Shown here: piece after piece, positions 44,218-53,188 of the stretch
Numbering within the stretch: the stretch's first letter is position 1
How the letters are laid out: each line of letters opens with the position of its first letter
Assembly (NCBI GenBank): GCA_965228415.1
Contig: OZ245814.1
Coordinates: forward strand, 2,728,001-2,792,000
DNA: 64,000 bases
Reading direction: 5' to 3'
DNA from: Agaribacillus sp965228415
GTDB taxonomy: Bacteria; Bacteroidota; Bacteroidia; Cytophagales; Cyclobacteriaceae
Program-made: the position numbers and the translations under genes
The notes under the pieces: model-generated
Database searches by the model: none
Told to the model about the DNA's origin: nothing
Seen by the model: the letters and a program-made list of their open reading frames with translations, nothing else

Positions 44218-46185
44218 CTAAAAAGTAAATCCAAGTTTGGTCAGGCCTGATTGCACTTCAGGCGCGGACATAAATAAATTCCAAATCAGGCCGCTGCGAT
44301 AATTTTCTATCATAATGATGATAGGTCCCTGGTCAATAGCCAGGAAGGAGTCAGCCACCCACTCCCTTGTAAAGTTAAAAGCATCATAAAAACCATATGC
44401 TCCCCAAAGTCTATCTCCCAAAATATAATAAAAATGCTTAATAGCATCAATCGAATATTCAGGGGTATAGGGTATGGACGAAATTGCCGCTGTCGGCGTG
44501 ATGACCCCAAGGTCGTTACCCGGAGAATGAGCGGAATAACCCTGATGATTATCACTGGCGGTAAGCCCCCAGCTATCCGCTGAATAGCCCACGTAGTTAT
44601 TAGGGTTGCTGATACACCACTCCCGGTTAATTAAGGAATGATTAACATTTTGCTCCCAATAATTGGCATACTGATCCGATAAATTTCGAGGGTCGAGACC
44701 TAAAAATGAATAATGCGCAAAAAACAAAGGTCCCCCAAAGTCAAAACCCACCGGTAAGTCAATACCCAAATACTTATTCCCATTGGTGATATTCCCGTTT
44801 CGGGCCCACCCCTGATGGTATACATCCGCCGCTATTGGAAAAGTGGGAGACCCGGCAGCCAGAATATAAACGATCAGTGCTTCGTTGTATCCGCTGATTC
44901 GATGATTCTTCTCCCAGTCAAAGTTTGGAGACCAATGCCAGTACAATACTTTTTGCCCTTCCTGCGTATACCAGCTCCACTCAATAGTTTCCAGTAAATC
45001 ATTGATTTTATCGATTAATGTTGACTCCGCAGGATCGTTGGCATCAAGATATTGTCTCGTCGCAATCAATCCCTGGGCCATGAAAGCCGTTTCCACTAAA
45101 TCGCCACCGTCGTCATTCTGGCTGAAAGGAATAGCATCGCCTGTCGTTCCATTCAGCCAATGGGACCAGGCACCGTGAAATCTATCTGCCTTGTCACCTA
45201 AAAAATTTATGATTTTCTCCAGTCGCTCCGTTCCTTCAGCCCGGGTCACAAAACCTCTCTCAATGCCAATAATAATGGCCATCAGCCCAAACCCCGAGCC
45301 ACCTGAAGTGACTGTTTCCCCGGAGGTGTTTCTTTCTCTGGTAAGTCCGCTAACAGGATGCCCGAAATCCCAGAAGTATTTAAAAGTTTGCCGTTGCACC
45401 AGGGTGAGGAGTTCTTCTTCCGGAATTAAGGGAAACTTGGGAGTTGGATCTAAGTCGGTATAAAAATTAAGTGAATAGGCTGTAAACCCTTCCCCACTTG
45501 CGCCGGTTAATGATTCGGAAAGCATGAATTCATATTTGGTAAGATAATTCAGGCCTTGTGGAACAGTTACTTTGACCGTTTGATCATTGTTTGAAAAAGC
45601 AATGTCAATACCCGCCGCGTCCGGTCCCGAAAGCTTAGCGGCACTTTCAAACGAACTTTTGTCAACTGGAATAGAAAAGTCAAAAATCATTTCAAAATCC
45701 GGTGGTACATCAATGGCTGTTGTCTGACTGGTTATATCTGTCCCATCAATCTGCACTGAAAGTATTGTTAACTTTCCCAATACTGTTTTAAAACTGACTT
45801 CCCTCGTCTCAAAATGCTGCCCCCCCGCTCCCTTCAATAAATTAGATACACTTAATGTATAGACTGTATTGTTGCGCAACGGCCCTATAGGAGAAACAAC
45901 TATATTTTTATCCTGAGATGAAAAACTGAGATTAATATCAACGGTCTGCATTTCATCCTGAAGAGAGATGGCACTTTCCGCGGTAGATTGGTCTATCGGA
46001 TTTGAAAATACCAGGGAAATATTTCGATCCACCGGCAGGTCTTCACTTGTTCCGCTGTTGTCAATTTCCACTGAACCTACAAACATTTGCACCAGCTCCA
46101 GGTCAGTAATGTCCGGATCATTTTCTTTGCAACCAAGCAGGATACCAGCGAGCACTATGAAAACAGATAGTTTATTGACAGTCAT
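44218..46185 (-). CDS. GH144 glucanase with two N-terminal Ig-like domains
   Basis: The 655-residue lipoprotein (LLGC, Cys19) has two bacterial Ig-like (SbsA/Big_5 type) domains at about 30-130 and 135-245, each with NRNISLVFSNPID- or DFEMIFDFSIPVD-like starts. A GH144 catalytic domain follows from about 255 to the end (TSGGSGFGLMAI, QNDDGGDLVETAFMAQGL, KVLYWHWSPNFDWEK, LAIDQGPIIIMIENYRS). Compared with the plain paralogue just downstream, the Ig-like stalk should hold the enzyme away from the membrane, suggesting this copy is the surface endoglucanase and the other the periplasmic one. It lies 221 bp after the LamG lipoprotein gene in PUL 2. Confidence 0.9.
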   Translation of the reverse strand: MTVNKLSVFIVLAGILLGCKENDPDITDLELVQMFVGSVEIDNSGTSEDLPVDRNISLVFSNPIDQSTAESAISLQDEMQTVDINLSFSSQDKNIVVSPIGPLRNNTVYTLSVSNLLKGAGGQHFETREVSFKTVLGKLTILSVQIDGTDITSQTTAIDVPPDFEMIFDFSIPVDKSSFESAAKLSGPDAAGIDIAFSNNDQTVKVTVPQGLNYLTKYEFMLSESLTGASGEGFTAYSLNFYTDLDPTPKFPLIPEEELLTLVQRQTFKYFWDFGHPVSGLTRERNTSGETVTSGGSGFGLMAIIIGIERGFVTRAEGTERLEKIINFLGDKADRFHGAWSHWLNGTTGDAIPFSQNDDGGDLVETAFMAQGLIATRQYLDANDPAESTLIDKINDLLETIEWSWYTQEGQKVLYWHWSPNFDWEKNHRISGYNEALIVYILAAGSPTFPIAADVYHQGWARNGNITNGNKYLGIDLPVGFDFGGPLFFAHYSFLGLDPRNLSDQYANYWEQNVNHSLINREWCISNPNNYVGYSADSWGLTASDNHQGYSAHSPGNDLGVITPTAAISSIPYTPEYSIDAIKHFYYILGDRLWGAYGFYDAFNFTREWVADSFLAIDQGPIIIMIENYRSGLIWNLFMSAPEVQSGLTKLGFTF

Positions 46186-46406
46186 GGTAAATCAGTATAG
46201 TGTTGTTCCACAAGGTTTACTTGAATCCGGGAGAACTGAATCTTTATTTAGCCCGGCGTTTCATGACCGCACCAACTCACCCTTGAAGGAGTAAGTTGAT
46301 GGGTCAGCCATTACGGCTAATAAATCAGGTCCAAAGTTCAAACGTAATGACGCTTGCAGAACAACACTTTCATCTCATATATTGCTTCTATTCAGTTTTG
46401 TTAAAA

Positions 46407-48188
46407 TTAAGATTCAGCATTGAAAATATCCAGGATTTCCTGCGGTGTAAGGGTTTTGTTAAACAACCGAAGCTCGTCCATTAAACTATTGTCGGACTTG
46501 TGATTCCAGGCTGTAAATCGCGGAGCACCAGACATGATTGAAAGGATGTCACAGCCTGTCCAATCTATGCCATCAAAGCTACTGACTTTAACCTCAACAC
46601 CATTGATATAAACAATTGCTTCAGTGCCAGAGATCGTAAAGGCATAGTGTACCCACTCACCGGCGGCAGGATCCACATCAGCATCCGTGCCACCGTCAAT
46701 CCAAGTATCGGCTGCCCCGTTTCCGGCATTTAGTTTTACTCTTTGCATACCACCGGCATCTTCACGGAAAAATCTGAACCCACTGGTACGCAGGTTTTGT
46801 ACGTCCGGAAAATCGGCATTATCTACGTCGGGAGGACCCATTACCAAAATCCCCGCACGGTCTGGATCTGCATCCAATTTCATCCAAAATACGGCGCTGA
46901 ATTCATCACTCTGCAATCCGTCAGTGGGAAATGTAAGATAGGCGTCAGTGGCACCGGCATAGGCGCGGCCAACTTTGCCATCCGCAAAGCCTGGAGATCC
47001 TACCTCAGTCGCCGCAGTACCGCTTACGAGCTCGGTATTGTCGTCTTCAAACGGCATGTAAAATACTTCTCCGTCATATTTCGGTGTGTAACCAGGTGCA
47101 TTGCCTGATTCGATCTGATAAATATTCTGGATTTCCGACAGGGTCAGCGCTTTATCGAACAGGCGCAACTCATCCATAAAGCTGTTGTCTGATAAATGAT
47201 TCCAACCGGTAAAACGCGGCGCACCTGACATGATTGATAACACATCACATTCAGTCCAGTCCACACCCACAAAATCTCCCTTGGTCGCCTCTACTCCGTC
47301 AATATACACAGCGGCTTCCGTATCTGAAATGGTAAATGCAAGATGCACCCACTCATCGAGTGTCGGGTCAACGTCGGCGGCACTGCCGCCATCAAACCAG
47401 TTGTCGCCATCCCCACGGCCAACATTCAATTTAAATCGCTGCATACCACCGGCATTTTCACGGAAAAAACGGAAGCCGGAGGTTCTGTTGTTCATATTTG
47501 TTGGATTGTCCGGGTCCGGCGGTCCAATAACCAGTACGCCGGCACGGTCCGGAACAGCATTTACCTTCATCCAGAAAACAGCACTAAATTCGTTTTTTAG
47601 CAGTCCGTCCGTAGGAAAAGTGAGGTAGGAATCGCCTGCGCCGGCATAGGCATTTAGTCCCTGTACGCTTTCACCCGCAAAACCAGGGCTACCCACAGCT
47701 GTGGCATTTTTAAAACTGATCAGATCCAGATAGTCACCGTCGAAGGGTAAATAAAAAATTTCGCCATCATATAGAGGGACATATGGCAGCGCCTTGTTAA
47801 AGTTTACCGATTCTGAGGTACTTTTCCCATCGACATCTGTGGCGGTAATGGTCAGTACATGATCTCCATTGGTTACATTATCATATAAATGCTCCAGAAT
47901 CGCCTTTCGATAATCGGGGAATTTATCAAAACCAGTGATCTCAGTCCCATCCAACTTCACCGATATCGTGTTTATCTCAATATCATCGGTAACTTCAAAC
48001 TGAATATTGATTGAGGTTACGGGTTCAGGTACTTGTAACTGCGTCCCTTCCAATGGGAATTTAATCGTTATCTGCGGGGCCGTTTCGTCAGGCCCCGGAT
48101 CCACGGCAGAGATATCATCAATATACCCTTCGCTACATCCTAATGCAAGGAAGAGGGTTCCGACAAATAATAGTTTGAATATTTTCAT
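46407..48188 (-). CDS. Surface lipoprotein with two LamG-type domains (PUL 2)
   Basis: The 593-residue lipoprotein (LALGC, Cys18) has an Ig/cadherin-like N-terminal domain (about 35-132) and two LamG/concanavalin-like domains at about 140-365 and 372-593. The two share long matches, such as YLTFPTDGL, EFSAVFWMK, LSIMSGAPRFT and SDNS.MDELRLF, so they arose by internal duplication. It is in the third-gene position after susC and susD, where SusE/SusF-like surface glycan-binding proteins sit, and lies before the GH144 genes. Binding of beta-1,2-glucan is inferred from context. No catalytic motif is seen. Confidence 0.85.
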   Translation of the reverse strand: MKIFKLLFVGTLFLALGCSEGYIDDISAVDPGPDETAPQITIKFPLEGTQLQVPEPVTSINIQFEVTDDIEINTISVKLDGTEITGFDKFPDYRKAILEHLYDNVTNGDHVLTITATDVDGKSTSESVNFNKALPYVPLYDGEIFYLPFDGDYLDLISFKNATAVGSPGFAGESVQGLNAYAGAGDSYLTFPTDGLLKNEFSAVFWMKVNAVPDRAGVLVIGPPDPDNPTNMNNRTSGFRFFRENAGGMQRFKLNVGRGDGDNWFDGGSAADVDPTLDEWVHLAFTISDTEAAVYIDGVEATKGDFVGVDWTECDVLSIMSGAPRFTGWNHLSDNSFMDELRLFDKALTLSEIQNIYQIESGNAPGYTPKYDGEVFYMPFEDDNTELVSGTAATEVGSPGFADGKVGRAYAGATDAYLTFPTDGLQSDEFSAVFWMKLDADPDRAGILVMGPPDVDNADFPDVQNLRTSGFRFFREDAGGMQRVKLNAGNGAADTWIDGGTDADVDPAAGEWVHYAFTISGTEAIVYINGVEVKVSSFDGIDWTGCDILSIMSGAPRFTAWNHKSDNSLMDELRLFNKTLTPQEILDIFNAES

Positions 48189-48321
48189 TTGTTTATTTTT
48201 TTATTGATCAGATGGAACCTTCATTATTTACCATAATTATTAATCACATAACAAAATGATTATGGTAAACATGTCGGTTTCATGTTATCTAAATTCTTGT
48301 TCCTTAATTTGACTCTTCCTT

Positions 48322-49848
48322 TCATTGTTCCAGTTGTGGTAATATAGCCTGTTGATCCAGCGGGTAGGGCAAATACCGATCTTCGGCGGCGTTATACGTT
48401 CTGCCGGCGTAGTTTAACTCATCGGTTCTGTCATACCTTACCAAATCATAGAAGCGAATACCCCATTCCATCGCCAGTTCAGCATACTTTTCGTCTAATA
48501 CATCATCTAAAGTAGCATTGCTTAAAGCTGTCAAACCAGCACGCGTTCTTACCGCATTAATGGCCTGGTCTGCCGACATGCTGGAATTGGTTCCGCCGTT
48601 TACTAACGCTTCAGCATGCATCAGCAGAATTTCAGCATAGCGAATACAGGTAAAATTTTTGTTTTCCCCATATGTGGTGCGGCCCTGCGTTAATTGAACG
48701 GAAGGGAGGTAGTGTTTGCCACTCAGGAAATTATAACGCGGGTGGTTGTTAAATACATCCCCGTCCGGAGAAACGTTGGAAACAAATGGCGGCAAGGTAG
48801 CATAATTGGGATCTGACTGAATTTCTGCAATGCCGTCAGGCGTAAAAATGACATTGGTTTCCAGCCGTGTCTGCTCACCACGATCCAACATGAACTTGAT
48901 GTATTTAACCGAAGGCTCATAAAACCCCCAGCCTCCACCGGCACCTGCTACCGCAGGGGTCCAACTAGAAGGACCGAAAAAATTCCACAGGTATCTCGTT
49001 CTGGTACCTGAGCTGGTTCCAAAGTCCGAATATTGCAGCTCCAGTAAGTTTTCATCACTTAACTTACCCGGTATCTTGAATAGTTGATAGTAGTCAGACG
49101 CTAAAGAAAACAGGTTTGAGCCAATGATTTCTCCGGTGGCATCCGCTACAGCCTGAAAATTTTTAAGTTCAAGGTTGACCATGGCCTTTACTGCCAAAGC
49201 CGTGTAACGGGTAACACCTCCTCTAACATCGGTGCGCTGATTGGGATGAACGCTGGGAAGCTGTGGTATGGCTTCATCCATTTGATCTGACAAGTGTTGC
49301 ATGACTGTGGCAAAGTCTGATAACTCAATTTCGAACAGATCTCCGGGTTGTGAAGTTTGGGGAATAAGTATACTGCCCCACAAACGGGCCAGTTGCAACA
49401 TTTCAAATGCCCGCAGGACCTTCATTTCAGCTTTATACTGTTCCGCTTCTGTGGGATTTGCACCCCCCTCCTTGTAGCGATCAACCTCTTCCATGGCCCC
49501 GTGAAACCGAAGGACATCCGAGTAAAGATTAAGCCAGGACGAATTGTACATCCAGAAATTCCGGTCATACCTGAACTCATCGGTCTCCTGCAAGGGAAAC
49601 TGATCCCCGGCTGCATTGACATCATCGCCCCTTACCGCTATAATAGGAAAAGTTTCCCATTGCAACGCATTAAATTCAGCGTATGCTCCATACAGCATCA
49701 GGATCATATTTTCTGACTGTGTATAATCTGTTTGCTCTGCAATAGCCTCGTTCTGAAGTGGTTCATCCAATACATCCCCACAAGAGGCAGTAAAAACAAG
49801 CGCTATAACTATGGCTAACCTGTAATTTATTAATTTATAAGATTTCAT
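48322..49848 (-). CDS. SusD-like glycan-binding lipoprotein (PUL 2)
   Basis: The 508-residue lipoprotein (lipobox TASC, Cys23) belongs to the RagB/SusD family: the NMILMLYGAYAEFNALQWE start, the MKVLRAFEMLQLARLWG helix and the C-terminal IRYAEILLMHAEALVNGG and WGIRFYDLVRYDR motifs. It starts 16 bp after the SusC stop. It is only distantly similar to the SusD of PUL 1, which belongs to the SusD-like-2 branch, so the loci were not made by a recent duplication. Its predicted ligand is beta-1,2-glucan, from the GH144 genes downstream. Confidence 0.92.
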   Translation of the reverse strand: MKSYKLINYRLAIVIALVFTASCGDVLDEPLQNEAIAEQTDYTQSENMILMLYGAYAEFNALQWETFPIIAVRGDDVNAAGDQFPLQETDEFRYDRNFWMYNSSWLNLYSDVLRFHGAMEEVDRYKEGGANPTEAEQYKAEMKVLRAFEMLQLARLWGSILIPQTSQPGDLFEIELSDFATVMQHLSDQMDEAIPQLPSVHPNQRTDVRGGVTRYTALAVKAMVNLELKNFQAVADATGEIIGSNLFSLASDYYQLFKIPGKLSDENLLELQYSDFGTSSGTRTRYLWNFFGPSSWTPAVAGAGGGWGFYEPSVKYIKFMLDRGEQTRLETNVIFTPDGIAEIQSDPNYATLPPFVSNVSPDGDVFNNHPRYNFLSGKHYLPSVQLTQGRTTYGENKNFTCIRYAEILLMHAEALVNGGTNSSMSADQAINAVRTRAGLTALSNATLDDVLDEKYAELAMEWGIRFYDLVRYDRTDELNYAGRTYNAAEDRYLPYPLDQQAILPQLEQ

Positions 49849-49864
49849 AATTTTTTCTGTTTTC

Positions 49865-52800
49865 TTAGAATTTCACATTGAGTCCAACAGTATAAATAGC
49901 AGGAATGGGGTAGACTTGTCGGTCTATACCATTGGCCACTTCGGGATTAAAGCCGTTGTAATCAAAAAGTGTCAAAGGCCTTTCCGCTGTCAGTGTAACT
50001 CTAACATCCGGCATGGTAGCACCAAATAGCTCATTTTGCTCGAGGAGATAAGATAGCCTTACATTTTGAATTCTAAAGTAGGATCCGCTTTCAACGAAAT
50101 AGTCGCTCATGTTCTGATTCCATCCTTTTCGCAGCCCGGCCGCGGAGGGATATTGATTGGAGGTACCTTCACCTCGCCACAGGTTATTGGCCAGGTCAGC
50201 GTCGATGTTGGTATCATTGGTGAAAATAATTTCCCCCCGTTTTCTATTAAGAATGCTATGTCCTGTCTGTCCCTGAAAATTAGCGGTGAAATCTATATTC
50301 TTATAAGATACTCCGATATTGAAGCCATAGGTGAGATCCGGAAAAAAGGAACCCAATACCACGCGGTCCTGGTCATCTACTATACCATCGCCATTTTGAT
50401 CCTTGAAGAAAAAGTCTCCCGGAACCAGGCTATTATCAGCAATAAATTCGTTGGTGTAGCCGCTGTTATTGATTTGATCATCATTTTGAAATACGCCGGC
50501 TACCTCATAACCAAAAAACGCCTGATAGGGTTGACCAATGAGAGAGATCTGACGGAACTCTGCCGAACCCGCCAATAAACCATTTGCGCCACCCAGGTTT
50601 CTTACTTCATTATTGAGTGTCGCCAGATTACCGCCTATAGAATAGGAAAGGTCCTTGGACAATTTGCCGTTCCAATCCAACATCAACTCAAAACCTGCGT
50701 TACGAATTTCGCCGATACTTCTGCGCTCCGTATCTCTGAAAACCGGGGGAATAATGCTTACAGCCAGGTTCTCCGTATCACGAATGTAATAATCAGCCTC
50801 CATATGAAGCTGGTTGTTGAAGAATCTGGCAGTGATTCCAAAATTCATTTCGTTGGTCGTTTCCCATTGCTCTATTAAATCAAAGGTAGGTCTCAGCACC
50901 CTACCTGCAACAAGCACATCATCAATGGCCGTTTCGGATTCTTCAATAGTCGGAGCGCCTACTGCCGGTCGTATGCCATCGTTACCCATCTGTCCCCAAC
51001 CTGCGCGAAATTTGAAAAAGTCTATCAAATCAACATCAAAGAAATCCTCTTCCGTCAACACCCATCCTACACCAACCGTAGCAAAATTACCCCACTTTTT
51101 CTGGAATTTATTGTTGCCATCTCTACGAAACGTACCATATAACAGGTAGCGACCATCATAGTTGTAGGCTATCCGGCCAAAATATGACTGGAAATACAAT
51201 TGGCTGTTAAGGGTATTATTATTGGCATCACCAATCTCGGTTATATCAATGTTTAAGGCTCGCGAAAGAAACCATAACTCTTCCATGTCCCTCTCTGGAT
51301 TCGGCGAGATTTCAGTGCCCCTTACAAAAAGTAACTCATTAAACTCACTCCTGAAGGAATACCCGCCTACTACCGTCAGGTTATGGGATCCAAAGCTGTT
51401 GTTATAAGTCAAATAATTATCCCATACCTGATCATATGAGGTAACATTCTCTCTTCGAATAGCGGAGACAATATCTGTTACGCCGTCATTAAAAGCAAAA
51501 TCAACGTTGCGGGCGTTTCTTCCTTCTAAACTGTAATTATAGGCTGTTTTGAAAGAAAGCCTGTTGGGAATAATGTCTATATCCAGGTAAAAATTGCCCA
51601 AGACCTTTCCTATATCGTTTCGGTTGTCGTTATAGAGTAAGCTATAAAAAGGATTTTGCCTGCCTCTGTAGCCAATTTGTTGTGCATTCGCCAGGTTGAA
51701 GGGGCTGGCATCCACATTTTGATCATCATAGACCGGCATGATCGGCACGGCAAAATAGGATTGAAACCATGTGGAATTTTCGCCTACATACTGACGGGAA
51801 GCGCTAATATTAATATTTCCTCCTACCGTCAACCAGTCCGTCACGGCTGCATCCATCTTAACCCTGAAATTCAGTCGCTTGTATTCATTTCTTGTTTCTT
51901 TCATGAGCCCCTGCTGATCGAAGTAGCTTCCCCCGATAGAATAACGGGTTTTTTCATTGCCACCGCTGAAAGTCAGCGAGTGGTTTTGAATGGAAGCAGG
52001 CTCCATTACCTGATCATACCAATCCGTATTGACGTCCGGCACATTTGGGTTTACCCGGCTTCGGCCAAATCGCTGCATCGCATTGGCGACAAATGCAATA
52101 TCGGCCGGATCACCAGTCTCGTTGACGTACCGGACAAACTGCTCGGCATTAGCCATTTTAATGACATTTTGGGGATTCTGCATACCGTAGTAGCCATCGT
52201 AGGTGATCTCTCCTTTCTGATCATAAGAACCGGCCTTTGTTTCAATCAAAATCACTCCGTTTGCCGCACGAACACCATAGATCGCTGCTGCCGAAGCGTC
52301 TTTTAACACCGACATAGTAGCGATATCGTTGGGACTGAGGAAGTCGATATTATCAACGAACATACCATCCACCACATACAGCGGCGCGGCGTTTCCTTCA
52401 AAAGAGCCGATACCTCTCACCCTCACTGTCGGAGAGGCTCCTGGTGCGCCATTGCTTACAATCTGAACACCTGCCACCTTTCCCTGCAGGGCTTGCATCG
52501 CCTGTCCATTAGGTGTTTGAAGAATGTCATCCGACTTGATGGTCGTAATGGCCGATGTCAGTTCTTTGGCCTTCGACTCGCCATAGCCGATCACTACCAC
52601 CTCTGCCAGGCTACCGATATCGGGTACGAGATTGACGTCGACCACCGAACGGCCATTCACCTCAATAGTTTCGGACTGGAATCCAACATAAGAGAATACT
52701 AAGGTGTTCTCCCCATTTTCCAAAGCCAGATTATACTTACCGTCTACATCTGTAACAGTACCCCGGGTCGTGCCAAGAATGACAACGTTTACACCGGGCA

Positions 52801-52918
52801 GTGCCTCATCATTTTCCAATGACCTGACAATTCCGGAGACCTGAGTTTGACCCCATACCTGACACCAGCATACGATCAGAAAACCAGCTAAAAAAAGTTT
52901 TTGTATAATTTTTCTCAT
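49865..52918 (-). CDS. SusC-like TonB-dependent transporter (PUL 2)
   Basis: The 1017-residue outer-membrane protein has a signal peptide (cut near VWGQ), a carboxypeptidase-regulatory-like domain (about 26-105), a TonB-box-like AEVVVIGYGE, a plug (with ATMSVLKDASAAAIYGVRAANGVILIETKAG) and a barrel ending TVGLNVKF. It lacks the STN domain seen in the PUL 1 SusC, so it is not expected to signal to a FecR partner; the regulator upstream fits that. It imports oligosaccharides together with SusD. The 5' leader contains two adjacent hairpins and a plausible Bacteroidota promoter. Confidence 0.94.
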   Translation of the reverse strand: MRKIIQKLFLAGFLIVCWCQVWGQTQVSGIVRSLENDEALPGVNVVILGTTRGTVTDVDGKYNLALENGENTLVFSYVGFQSETIEVNGRSVVDVNLVPDIGSLAEVVVIGYGESKAKELTSAITTIKSDDILQTPNGQAMQALQGKVAGVQIVSNGAPGASPTVRVRGIGSFEGNAAPLYVVDGMFVDNIDFLSPNDIATMSVLKDASAAAIYGVRAANGVILIETKAGSYDQKGEITYDGYYGMQNPQNVIKMANAEQFVRYVNETGDPADIAFVANAMQRFGRSRVNPNVPDVNTDWYDQVMEPASIQNHSLTFSGGNEKTRYSIGGSYFDQQGLMKETRNEYKRLNFRVKMDAAVTDWLTVGGNINISASRQYVGENSTWFQSYFAVPIMPVYDDQNVDASPFNLANAQQIGYRGRQNPFYSLLYNDNRNDIGKVLGNFYLDIDIIPNRLSFKTAYNYSLEGRNARNVDFAFNDGVTDIVSAIRRENVTSYDQVWDNYLTYNNSFGSHNLTVVGGYSFRSEFNELLFVRGTEISPNPERDMEELWFLSRALNIDITEIGDANNNTLNSQLYFQSYFGRIAYNYDGRYLLYGTFRRDGNNKFQKKWGNFATVGVGWVLTEEDFFDVDLIDFFKFRAGWGQMGNDGIRPAVGAPTIEESETAIDDVLVAGRVLRPTFDLIEQWETTNEMNFGITARFFNNQLHMEADYYIRDTENLAVSIIPPVFRDTERRSIGEIRNAGFELMLDWNGKLSKDLSYSIGGNLATLNNEVRNLGGANGLLAGSAEFRQISLIGQPYQAFFGYEVAGVFQNDDQINNSGYTNEFIADNSLVPGDFFFKDQNGDGIVDDQDRVVLGSFFPDLTYGFNIGVSYKNIDFTANFQGQTGHSILNRKRGEIIFTNDTNIDADLANNLWRGEGTSNQYPSAAGLRKGWNQNMSDYFVESGSYFRIQNVRLSYLLEQNELFGATMPDVRVTLTAERPLTLFDYNGFNPEVANGIDRQVYPIPAIYTVGLNVKF

Positions 52919-52953
52919 AGTGCGGATTATTTAATAATTAGTATACCTTTTTG

Positions 52954-52985
52954 ACCACCCGAAAGTGGTTTCTCGCTTTGCGAGA
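52954..52985 (-). promoter_or_regulatory. Two adjacent hairpins in the susC leader
   Basis: ACCAC/GTGGT with a 6-base loop (52954-52969) directly abuts TCTCGC/GCGAGA with a 3-base loop (52971-52985), 36 bp before the susC start. They would form at the 5' end of the mRNA if the promoter at 53001-53032 is used, and could control stability, attenuation or translation. Confidence 0.45.
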
Positions 52986-53000
52986 TCTATAGTATTGTGA

Positions 53001-53032
53001 AAAAGGTATTAATGCAAAAATTGCTTCGACAA
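53001..53032 (-). promoter_or_regulatory. Putative Bacteroidota promoter of PUL 2 susC
   Basis: On the minus strand a TTG (53030-53032) and a TACCTTTT (53001-53008) are spaced by 21 bases, close to the TTG/TAnnTTTG promoter pattern of Bacteroidota. It is found by eye only and one of several AT-rich options. Confidence 0.3.
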
Positions 53033-53188
53033 TGAGTAAAAAATGCACCGCATTAAATGCGTTTATTGATAGAAATATAACGCTTCAATCACAAAAATAC
53101 TGGCCATTTAATGCCCCAAAATAGATAAATGAGTTTTTCTATCCCTGTTAAAACACAAAAATTAAAAAAAGGAGGGCAGCTGAAATTT

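Noticed and set aside
51656..52306. 216-codon open frame on the + strand
   Set aside because: It lies wholly antisense to the plug and barrel-start part of the PUL 2 SusC gene, which has strong family motifs. It shows no signal peptide, domain or plausible leader.
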